A DNA stretch of 64,000 nt, from NCBI RefSeq assembly GCF_014196745.1, contig NZ_JACIEH010000002.1:930383-994382 (forward strand), read 5' to 3'. This stretch comes from Sphingomonas kyeonggiensis (lineage in GTDB: Bacteria; Pseudomonadota; Alphaproteobacteria; Sphingomonadales; Sphingomonadaceae). Under the pieces are notes generated by a model, which saw only the letters and a list, made by a program, of their open reading frames with translations, was not told the DNA's origin and ran no database searches. A program made the translations under genes and the position numbers. Every line of letters begins with the position of its first letter. Position 1 is the first letter of the stretch. Of the stretch, positions 1-6,436 are shown piece by piece.

Positions 1-77
1 GGGACATCATCGGACACGGCTTTGCCCGGCTGGAGCGGGCGGGGACTGGCGGGACGAAGAAGAAGCGCAAGGATTGA
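1..77 (+). CDS. 3' end of an unidentified gene (partial)
   Basis: The frame starting at base 3 is open from the window edge to a TGA at 75-77 and encodes the last 24 residues of a protein ending in a basic tail (TKKKRKD). Codon use resembles the neighbouring genes, with G/C-ending codons. The start and body lie outside the window, so no function can be given. The intergenic repeat beginning at 86 directly follows the stop, which is where such elements usually sit. A chance open frame this short is possible. Confidence 0.5.
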   Translation, partial: DIIGHGFARLERAGTGGTKKKRKD

Positions 78-85
78 GGCTTCAA

Positions 86-216
86 TCCTCCCCCGGAGGG
101 GGAGGGGGACCGCTGGCGCAGCCAGTGGTGGAGGGGTAGCGCGCCTCAAGCTGTATCGCTGGTGGAGAATACCCCTCCACCAGCTTCGCTGGTCCCCCTC
201 CCCCTCCGGGGGAGGA
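86..216. repeat. Palindromic intergenic repeat, type 1
   Basis: The left arm (86-111, TCCTCCCCCGGAGGGGGAGG and on) is repeated in inverted orientation at about 191-216. Inner arms (GTGGTGGAGGGG and CCCCTCCACCAG) also pair, so the whole 131 bp could fold into one long hairpin. It sits between the end of one gene and the promoter of the GH127 gene. The pattern fits a REP/MITE-like element. It carries no open reading frame that I would call. Confidence 0.8.
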
Positions 217-251
217 TAAAGCATTACAAAGTTTGTCCGGTCTTGCGCCGT

Positions 252-264
252 TGATTAGTATTAT
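252..264. promoter_or_regulatory. Candidate operator, ATNATAGTATTAT-like (copy 1)
   Basis: The sequence TGATTAGTATTAT matches the palindrome ATAATAGTATTAT at 10 of 13 positions, with a perfect right half, in an otherwise GC-rich stretch. It lies 66 bp before the GH127 start. Similar sites precede four other carbohydrate genes or operons in this window (20070, 26189, 33034, 33146), so a shared regulator is inferred. This copy is one of the two least conserved. Confidence 0.5.
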
Positions 265-330
265 TATAAGCCTAGCGATAACGGTCGGCACGCTGCGGAG
301 CAGTGGCCGATTCCATGTGAGAGGATCGCT

Positions 331-2154
331 ATGAAGGGCTTCGAAAAGGCCGGGATTTCGCGTCGCGAGTTCGTCCATTGTGCTGCGTGCGCGACTGCCG
401 CTGCCGGCACGACGATGGCGAGCCCTGCAGCGCTGGCGGCCGCCGCCGCGGTGGCGGGCGGCAAGGAAGCCGTGCACGAGTTCGCCTATGGCAAGGTCCG
501 GCTGACCGGCGGGCGGATCAAGCAGCAATATGACCATATCCAGTCGCATTACCTGGCGCTCGACAATGACCGGGTGCTCAAGGTGTTCCGCGAGAATGCC
601 GGGCTGCTGGCGCCGGGCCCGAACATGGGCGGCTGGTACGACAAGGACGGCTTCGTTCCCGGGCTGACGATCGGCCAGTATATCTCAGGCCTCGCCCGGC
701 TTGGCGCTACGACCGGCGACAAGGACATCCACGCCAAGGTCGCAGCCCTCGTCCAGGGGTTCGGCGAGGCGTTCGTCAAGGGCAGCAACCCCTATGCCGG
801 TCCCAAGGCGCAGGACCAGTGGGCCGCCTATGTGATGGACAAGTACGTCGTCGGCATGATCGACGCGTACCGGCTGTCGGGCGTCGAGCAGGCCAAGAAG
901 CTGCTGCCGATCATCATCGAGAAGTGTCGGCCCTATATCTCGCCGGTCTCGCGCGATCGCATCGGCAAGGTGAATCCGCCGTACGACGAAACCTATATCA
1001 TGTCGGAGAACCTGTTCCACGTCGCCGACATCACCGGCGACCAGAAGTATCGCGACATGGCGGTGCACTACCTGCTCGACAAGGAATGGTTCGATCCGCT
1101 CGCGGCCGGGCAGGACGTGCTGCCGGAGAAGCATGCCTATAGCCACACGATCGCGCTGAGCTCGGGCGCGCAGGCCTATCTGCACCTGGGCGACGACAAG
1201 TATCGCAAGGCGCTGGAGAATGCCTGGAAGTTCATGGAGCCGCAGCGCTTTGCCTCGGGCGGTTGGGGGCCCGAAGAGCAGTTCGTCCATCTCCACCAGG
1301 GCAAGCTCGCTGCGAGCCTTAAAAGCTCCAAGGCGCATTTCGAGACGCCGTGCGGCGCCTTTGCCGACCTGAAGCTGGCGCGCTACCTGATGCGCTTCAC
1401 CGGCGACGCGCGCTATGGCGATGGGCTGGAGCGGACGCTGTACAACACGATGCTGGCGGTGCGCCTGCCCGACAGCGACGGCGGCTATCCCTATTATTCG
1501 GACTACGGCGCGGCGGGCGAGAAGCGCTATTACCACCAGAAATGGCCGTGCTGCTCGGGCACGCTGGTGCAGGGCGTCGCCGACTATGTGCTGAACCTCT
1601 ATTTCCATGACGACGACAGCCTGCTGGTCAACATGTACGCGCCGTCCGAAGTCAGCTGGGATCGTGCCGGCGGCACGGTCGAGGTGGTGCAGGAGACCGA
1701 CTATCCGGCGCGCGACACGGTGAAGCTCAAGGTGCGCAAGGCCGGCAATGGCCGCTTCGCGATGAAGCTGCGCATCCCGGCCTGGACCAAGGGCGCGACG
1801 CTCAAGGTCAATGGCGTGGCCCAGCCGGCCACGGCCGGCCAGCTCGCGGTGGTCAAGCGGACCTGGAAGGCCGGCGACGTGGTCGAGCTGACCATCCCGC
1901 AGCCGCTGCGCACACTGCCGATCGACGACCAGAACCCGAACCTCGCCGCTGTGATGCGCGGCGCGGTGATGTACGCGGGCATCAACCCGTGGGAGGGGAT
2001 CGACAATCAGGCAATCGCGCTGCCGGGCGCGCTCGAGGCGATGCCCGACCAGGACCAGGCGTACCGCGTGAAGGTCGACGGTCGGAACCTCGTCTTCATC
2101 CCTTATTTCAACGTCGATACCGAGCGTTCGACCACCTACTTCAAGACGGCCTGA
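331..2154 (+). CDS. GH127-family beta-L-arabinofuranosidase-like hydrolase, Tat-exported
   Basis: A 607-residue protein of the GH127 (beta-L-AFase) fold. The N-terminus has a twin-arginine motif (SRREF at about residues 10-14) and a hydrophobic Ala-rich stretch, so export through Tat to the periplasm is expected. An (alpha/alpha)6-barrel covers about residues 50-450, followed by beta-sandwich domains. The family's catalytic glutamate fits ETPCG (about 337), and its cysteine nucleophile fits PCCSG (about 407-408), as in zinc-dependent GH127 enzymes. GAGAGGA lies upstream of the ATG. The RuBisCO-like gene starts 4 bp after the stop, so the two are probably co-transcribed. The likely role is removing beta-L-arabinofuranose (or a related sugar) from pectic side chains. 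Related families GH137, GH142 and GH146 cannot be excluded. Confidence 0.85.
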   Translation: MKGFEKAGISRREFVHCAACATAAAGTTMASPAALAAAAAVAGGKEAVHEFAYGKVRLTGGRIKQQYDHIQSHYLALDNDRVLKVFRENAGLLAPGPNMGGWYDKDGFVPGLTIGQYISGLARLGATTGDKDIHAKVAALVQGFGEAFVKGSNPYAGPKAQDQWAAYVMDKYVVGMIDAYRLSGVEQAKKLLPIIIEKCRPYISPVSRDRIGKVNPPYDETYIMSENLFHVADITGDQKYRDMAVHYLLDKEWFDPLAAGQDVLPEKHAYSHTIALSSGAQAYLHLGDDKYRKALENAWKFMEPQRFASGGWGPEEQFVHLHQGKLAASLKSSKAHFETPCGAFADLKLARYLMRFTGDARYGDGLERTLYNTMLAVRLPDSDGGYPYYSDYGAAGEKRYYHQKWPCCSGTLVQGVADYVLNLYFHDDDSLLVNMYAPSEVSWDRAGGTVEVVQETDYPARDTVKLKVRKAGNGRFAMKLRIPAWTKGATLKVNGVAQPATAGQLAVVKRTWKAGDVVELTIPQPLRTLPIDDQNPNLAAVMRGAVMYAGINPWEGIDNQAIALPGALEAMPDQDQAYRVKVDGRNLVFIPYFNVDTERSTTYFKTA

Positions 2155-2158
2155 TCGG

Positions 2159-3424
2159 ATGGAACCGCGGATCTACGCCACCTACTGGATCGAAACCGCC
2201 TTTCCGCTCGCCCAGGCGGCGGCGACGATGGCCGGCGAGCAATCGACCGGCACCTTCGTCCGCGTGCCGGGCGAGACCGACGAACTGCGCGAGGCCCATG
2301 CGGCCCGTGTCGAGGAGCTGACCGAGCTGGGCGAAGTCGCGGTGCCGTCGCTGCCGGGATCGGGGCTGCCCAAATCGGGCGACGCGACCCGGCGGGCGGC
2401 GCGGGTGGTGCTGTCCTGGCCGGTGTCGAACATGGGGCTGTCGCTCCCCAATTTGCTGGCGACGGTCAACGGCAACCTCAGCGAGCTCAAGGCATTCTCC
2501 GGACTGCGGCTGCTCGACCTGAAGCTGCCGCCCGAGTTCCTCACCCGCTACCAGGGGCCGCAATTCGGCGTGGAGGGCACGCGCAAGCTTGCGGACGTCT
2601 ACGGCCGGCCGATCATCGGCACGATCATCAAGCCGAGCGTCGGGCTCGGGCCCGAGGCAACCGCCGAGCAGGTGCGCGGGCTGGTCGAGGCCGGGATCGA
2701 CTTCATCAAGGACGACGAGCTCCAGGCCGATGGGCCGCATTGCCCGTTCAACGAACGGGTGAGCGCGGTGATGCGGGTGATCAACGAGCATGCGCAGCGC
2801 ACCGGCAAGAAGGTGATGTACGCTGCCAACCTGACCGGCGAGATCGACGAGATGCTGGCGCGGCACGATCATGTGCTGGCCGAGGGCGGCACCTGCGTGA
2901 TGGCGAGCATGAACTCGATCGGCCTGCCGGCGATGAAGGTGCTGCGCGCCCATTCGCAGCTGCCGATTCACGGGCACCGCAACGGCTGGGGCATGCTCGG
3001 CCGCTCGCCGGCGATCGGGATGAGCTATATCGCCTTCCAGAAGCTGTGGCGGCTGGCGGGCATCGACCACACGCACGTCAACGGCATCGACAACAAGTTC
3101 TGCGAGACCAATGAGAGCGTTATCGCCTCGGCCCGCGAGTGCCTGACGCCGATGTTCGACGCACCGAACAAGGGCTGCGAGATCATGCCGGTCTTTTCCT
3201 CGGGCCAGTCGGCCCGGCAGGCGGCGCCGACCTATGCCGCGCTCGGATCGGTGGACTGCATGTTCGCTGCCGGCGGCGGGATCATGGCGCATCCGGGCGG
3301 CCCGGCGGCGGGCGTGCGTGCGCTGCGCCAGGCCTGGGACGCGGCGGTTGCCGGGGTGCCGGCCGAGCAGGCCGCGAAGGATGCGCCCGAACTCGCGGCG
3401 GCGCTGGGCGCTTTTGGGGGATGA
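2159..3424 (+). CDS. oiaX: RuBisCO-like protein, probable 3-oxo-isoapionate-4-phosphate transcarboxylase/hydrolase
   Basis: A 421-residue homologue of the RuBisCO large chain (type IV). Two active-site lysines are kept: K158 in TIIKPS and K184, the carbamylated position, in FIKDDE. The canonical loop-6 motif is not recognisable; the corresponding region reads HGHRNGWGM, so CO2 fixation is unlikely. Known relatives next to DUF1537 kinases act in D-apiose breakdown, cleaving 3-oxo-isoapionate 4-phosphate to 3-phosphoglycerate and glycolate (OiaX) or acting as the related OiaT. The kinase gene follows after a repeat, and glcDEF for glycolate lies 17 kb away. No good Shine-Dalgarno sequence is seen; coupling to the GH127 stop 4 bp upstream is likely. 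The oiaX versus oiaT choice is unresolved. Confidence 0.8.
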   Translation: MEPRIYATYWIETAFPLAQAAATMAGEQSTGTFVRVPGETDELREAHAARVEELTELGEVAVPSLPGSGLPKSGDATRRAARVVLSWPVSNMGLSLPNLLATVNGNLSELKAFSGLRLLDLKLPPEFLTRYQGPQFGVEGTRKLADVYGRPIIGTIIKPSVGLGPEATAEQVRGLVEAGIDFIKDDELQADGPHCPFNERVSAVMRVINEHAQRTGKKVMYAANLTGEIDEMLARHDHVLAEGGTCVMASMNSIGLPAMKVLRAHSQLPIHGHRNGWGMLGRSPAIGMSYIAFQKLWRLAGIDHTHVNGIDNKFCETNESVIASARECLTPMFDAPNKGCEIMPVFSSGQSARQAAPTYAALGSVDCMFAAGGGIMAHPGGPAAGVRALRQAWDAAVAGVPAEQAAKDAPELAAALGAFGG

Positions 3425-3436
3425 TCCGCCACCAAC

Positions 3437-3516
3437 GTCATCCCGGCGAAAGTCGGGATCTCGTGCGGCTCTTGTCCCGCGCCTTCGCCTGAGATCCCGG
3501 CTTTCGCCGGGATGAC
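3437..3516. repeat. REP-like palindrome, short version
   Basis: Inverted arms GTCATCCCGGCGAAAGTCGG at 3437 and its near complement ending GCCGGGATGAC at 3516 are separated by about 28 bp. It resembles the two longer elements at 31461 and 36081 (GTCATCCC...GGGATGAC) but has a different centre. It sits inside the presumed oiaX-oiaK operon, and its right arm contains an in-frame ATG (3512) that could be mistaken for the kinase start. Confidence 0.8.
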
Positions 3517-3529
3517 GGATGAGAGTGAA

Positions 3530-4804
3530 ATGACCAAACTCCTCTACAGCTTTTACGGAGACGATTTCACCGGCTCCACCGATGTGCTCGAGCAGCTTGC
3601 CGAGGGCGGGGTGCCGGCGGTGCTGTTCCTGCGCGCGCCCGATGCTGCGCTGCGGGCGCGCTTCGCCGATGCGCGCGCGATCGGCATTGCCGGGGACAGC
3701 CGCAGCCAGTCGCCTGCGTGGATGGACGCGCATCTTCCCCCCGCCTTCGCGGCGCTGGGGGAGGGAGCGACGGTCCATTACAAGACCTGCTCGACCTTCG
3801 ATTCCAGCCCGACCACCGGATCGATCGGCCGCGCGATCGAGCTGGGCCGAGCGGCGTTTCCGGGCAAGGCGGCGATCCTGGTCGGCGCGCCGCACCTGCG
3901 CCGCTATGTCGCGTTCGGGAACCTGTTCGCGGCGGCAGGCGCCGAGGTGTTCCGCATCGACCGCCACCCGACCATGGCGCGCCATCCGGTCACGCCGATG
4001 CACGAGGCCGACCTGATCCGGCATCTTGCCGGGCAGAGCGAGGCACGGGTCGCGCTAGTTTCGCTGGAGGCGATCCGGGCCGGGCAGGCGGAGGCGGAGT
4101 TCGACGCGGCCGATGCCGATGCGGTGCTGTTCGACGGCGTTGCGATGGAGGATCTGGCGGCGGCGGGCGACGTACTGCTGTCGCGCGGGGTGCGCTTCGC
4201 GGCGGGCAGTTCGGGCGTGACCCGGGCGCTGGTGCTTGCCTGGCAGGGGGCGGGGCTGATCGACGGGCGGCCGGCGGAAGTGCGTGCGCAGGCGGTGGAC
4301 CGGTTGCTGGTGGTGAGCGGGAGCTGTTCGCCGGTGACTGCGCGGCAGATCGTCCGGAGCGCGGCGGATGGGTTTGCGGCGACGCTGGCCGATGTCGGTG
4401 CGCTGCTGGAGGGTTCTTCGGCGGAGGAGGCGCGGCTGGCCGATGCGGCGGTGGCGGCGCTGGCCGGGCAGGGCAAGGCGCTGATCCATTCGGCCGAGGG
4501 GCCGCTGGATGCGACGGCACCGGCGGCGGGCGAGAAGCTGGGGCAGGCGCTGGGCCGGGTTGCCGGGCAAGTGGTGCACCGGGCCGGTTTGCAGCGGCTG
4601 CTGTTCGCGGGCGGCGACACGTCGAGCCACGGCGTCGCGCAGCTCGGCATCGATGCGCTGACCTGGGCCGCGCCGATCGAACGCGGCGCGCCGCTGGTGC
4701 GGGCGCATGCCAGCGATCCCGCCGTGGATGGGCTCGAGCTGGTGCTCAAGGGCGGCCAGATGGGCGGGGACGGGTTCTTCGAGACGGTGCGGCTGGGGGG
4801 ATAG
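3530..4804 (+). CDS. oiaK: DUF1537 four-carbon acid sugar kinase, probable 3-oxo-isoapionate kinase
   Basis: A 424-residue DUF1537-family kinase. The N-terminal substrate domain begins YGDDFTGSTD (about 7-16). The C-terminal nucleotide domain has AGGDTSSHG (about 360) and ends near LKGGQMGGDGFF. The family phosphorylates acid sugars such as erythronate, threonate or 3-oxo-isoapionate. Pairing with a RuBisCO-like gene points to the OiaK activity, making the substrate of the upstream enzyme. I chose ATG 3530 over ATG 3512 because the latter lies in the arm of a repeat and adds six residues before the conserved start. A 47-bp piece of the 3' end (4714-4760) is repeated at 5474-5520. Confidence 0.82.
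   Translation: MTKLLYSFYGDDFTGSTDVLEQLAEGGVPAVLFLRAPDAALRARFADARAIGIAGDSRSQSPAWMDAHLPPAFAALGEGATVHYKTCSTFDSSPTTGSIGRAIELGRAAFPGKAAILVGAPHLRRYVAFGNLFAAAGAEVFRIDRHPTMARHPVTPMHEADLIRHLAGQSEARVALVSLEAIRAGQAEAEFDAADADAVLFDGVAMEDLAAAGDVLLSRGVRFAAGSSGVTRALVLAWQGAGLIDGRPAEVRAQAVDRLLVVSGSCSPVTARQIVRSAADGFAATLADVGALLEGSSAEEARLADAAVAALAGQGKALIHSAEGPLDATAPAAGEKLGQALGRVAGQVVHRAGLQRLLFAGGDTSSHGVAQLGIDALTWAAPIERGAPLVRAHASDPAVDGLELVLKGGQMGGDGFFETVRLGG
4714..4760. repeat. 47-bp direct repeat, copy inside the oiaK 3' end
   Basis: These bases code for the DPAVDG...LVLKGGQ segment of the kinase. They recur at 5474-5520 with a single difference (T at 4734, C at 5494), exactly 760 bp downstream and in the same orientation. 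The GNAT gene lies between the copies. Confidence 0.9.
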
Positions 4805-4888
4805 GGTTGGCTCGGGCCTTCACGAGCTTCCCCAGGACGCCGCGTTAGCTTGGCCTTGGGCTGGGTCCATCAGGCAACGTGCGGACCT

Positions 4889-5386
4889 TCAGCTGCGCAG
4901 CAAGCGCAAGTCGACACTGTCGCACCACTGGTCGCCTATCAACCAGGTGCGCTCCCGACGGCCGATTTCGATGAAGCCGAGCTTCGCGAGCAGCCGCAGC
5001 GATGCGGCGTTCTTCGGGTCGACATCCGCTTCGACAGCCTCGAGGCGGTGCACCTGGAAAGCCCTTTCGAGCACGGGCCGCAAGGCTTCCTCCGCGAACC
5101 CGCAGCCCCAGGCGCGAGGATGCAAGATGAAGCCAATCTCCGGAAAGCGGAAGAAGCCAGCTTTGCCTATGGCGCGGCCTTGATGCTCGACAACGAAGTC
5201 CTCGCCTTCCCCAGGCGGGATATCGACCATGCTCTGCAACCATTCGCGCGATTGCTCGACATCGCTGTGCGGCGGCGTCGACCAAAACGCCGTTGCTTGC
5301 GGGTCGCTGAGGATCGAGTGGAACGCGGCAAGATCGTCCATGGTGGCGCGCCGCAAAAGCAGCCGTTCGGTTTCAATTTCCAGCAT
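4889..5386 (-). CDS. GNAT-family N-acetyltransferase (RimJ/RimL type)
   Basis: A 165-residue protein with GNAT features. It opens ETERLLLR, typical of RimJ/RimL-like enzymes, has an acetyl-CoA-binding strand-loop region around HPRAWGCGFAEEAL, and ends with the usual VDPKNAASLRLLAKLGF block. The acceptor could be a protein N-terminus, an antibiotic or a small molecule; the sequence does not tell. It runs against the neighbouring sugar genes and is framed by a 47-bp direct repeat of the oiaK end, so it may be a late insertion. It has no obvious part in sugar breakdown. Confidence 0.85.
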   Translation of the reverse strand: MLEIETERLLLRRATMDDLAAFHSILSDPQATAFWSTPPHSDVEQSREWLQSMVDIPPGEGEDFVVEHQGRAIGKAGFFRFPEIGFILHPRAWGCGFAEEALRPVLERAFQVHRLEAVEADVDPKNAASLRLLAKLGFIEIGRRERTWLIGDQWCDSVDLRLLRS

Positions 5387-5473
5387 GCGGACAGACTAGC
5401 GAGAACGGCCGCGTTCCAAAACGCCGAATTTGAAGGCGAACGGCGGCAAGTGGGGCGTTTGCCAACGGGCCGC

Positions 5474-5520
5474 CGATCCCGCCGTGGATGGGCCCGAGCT
5501 GGTGCTCAAGGGCGGCCAGA
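5474..5520 (+). pseudogene. Relic of oiaK 3' coding sequence (second copy of the 47-bp repeat)
   Basis: Matches 4714-4760 at 46 of 47 positions and still reads DPAVDGPELVLKGGQ in frame. The match stops sharply on both sides and the last part of the kinase is missing, so this cannot be functional. Either an ancestral second oiaK was lost, or inserted DNA carried this segment. The rest of 5387-5615 holds no gene that I can support. Confidence 0.85.
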
Positions 5521-5615
5521 CTGTTCTTGGAGCGGTGGCGGACCAAAGCGAACATCCAATTCGGCAGCCGCGCACCCTTCCGCCGGCCACGCGATATCGA
5601 AGGCAAGCTATCTCG

Positions 5616-5918
5616 CTAATCCATTGCTCCATCGACGGTGCTCGCGCGTTTTTCTGAAGCGGCAGCATCCCGCTCGAGCGCGATCTTCAGATCAGCCGGG
5701 CGCACTAGCCTCGAAGTGCGGACTCCGTTGGTCTCGACGATGAGCTCCACTTCAACCGCGACATAGACGGGGTCAAAACTTCCCCCGTAGGTGTCCTCAT
5801 GAGTGAAGATCGAGTAAGTGCCCGCCGACAGCTCGCGAGCGTCCTTGCCCAAGAGAAACGGAAAATCGAACGAAACAGTGGAGGCCGTTGTGCGAGCCCC
5901 TGCGATGGCGAGGGTCAT
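5616..5918 (-). CDS. Hypothetical protein, second gene of a coupled pair
   Basis: A 100-residue protein starting MTLAIAGARTT, of mixed composition, with a predicted beta-rich middle (VYVAVEVELIVET). No family is recognised and there is no signal peptide or clear membrane segment. Its ATG overlaps the stop of the upstream gene (ATGA at 5915-5918), so the two are co-translated. A GTG six bases earlier (5924) is an alternative start. Codon use and the local AT content of this patch differ somewhat from the sugar genes on either side, which fits recent acquisition. Confidence 0.55.
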   Translation of the reverse strand: MTLAIAGARTTASTVSFDFPFLLGKDARELSAGTYSIFTHEDTYGGSFDPVYVAVEVELIVETNGVRTSRLVRPADLKIALERDAAASEKRASTVDGAMD

Positions 5919-6136
5919 GACCACCCCTTCGTAGTGAATGGGGTGCGCTGTACTGCGCCAAGCAGCAACTTGGATTCGAATATGCGCCGCATGAGAGCGG
6001 CACCGTCGCTGCTCACGAGGACTACTCGGGTACCACCTGACGGCAAAGACTCACTGGTGCTCACCGCGGCGCCCTGTTCGGCACACGCTGCGAGCACATC
6101 AGGCTGCTTCAGGTCGACGTTTATTGCTCGGGACAT
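5915..6136 (-). CDS. Hypothetical protein, first gene of a coupled pair
   Basis: A 73-residue protein starting MSRAINVDLKQPDV. The start at 6136 was chosen because a strong Shine-Dalgarno sequence (GGAGGAG) sits five bases upstream; the open frame extends to 6235 but that part has no ribosome site. No family is recognised. It overlaps the next gene by ATGA. Two tiny coupled genes next to a repeat could be a toxin-antitoxin or an accessory pair, but neither protein shows a diagnostic motif. Confidence 0.55.
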   Translation of the reverse strand: MSRAINVDLKQPDVLAACAEQGAAVSTSESLPSGGTRVVLVSSDGAALMRRIFESKLLLGAVQRTPFTTKGWS

Positions 6137-6412
6137 GGGCGCTCCTCCAGCGGGAGCGCAACGTCTCTCAGCCGAACCAATGCTGAGGTTGCCGATCCGG
6201 TTATATGGATATGGGACGTCCGCTATTATAAACAAGCAGCTGCCACGGGGATCTCAATCCCCTCCTTCGTCCGCGAATTGTAGCTCGCCTCCCAAACCGG
6301 ATCACCTTTTCGCTAAACGGCGGTTCCCGGGCCGTCGATTTTGCTGCGCTTGCCGACAGGCCGGGTTTATTGGTCTACGGCATAAGTGCGGCATGTCGCG
6401 AGACCTGATGGT

Positions 6413-6433
6413 CTTCTCCCGCAAGGGGAGAAG
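6413..6433 (-). terminator. Stem-loop after the GH42 operon
   Basis: CTTCTCCC (6413-6420) and GGGAGAAG (6426-6433) form an 8-bp stem with a 5-base loop just beyond the GH42 stop codon. No U-run follows on the minus strand, so it is a weak terminator or an mRNA-stabilising hairpin. The rest of 6137-6436 is non-coding as far as I can see. Confidence 0.5.
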
Positions 6434-6436
6434 GCG

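Noticed and set aside
86..216. A CRISPR-like array
   Set aside because: It is a single inverted structure with no spaced direct repeats and no cas genes nearby.
2159..3424. Genuine CO2-fixing RuBisCO
   Set aside because: The loop-6 motif is not recognisable, there is no small subunit or phosphoribulokinase, and the neighbour is a DUF1537 kinase, which fits the RuBisCO-like group.
3512..3530. Upstream ATG start for the DUF1537 kinase
   Set aside because: It lies in the arm of the REP-like repeat and would add residues not seen before the conserved YGDDF start; ATG 3530 fits better.
2141..4024. A 627-codon minus-strand frame over oiaX and oiaK
   Set aside because: Composition typical of GC-rich shadows (Arg, His, Ala, Pro); it lies across two well-supported genes and a palindromic repeat.
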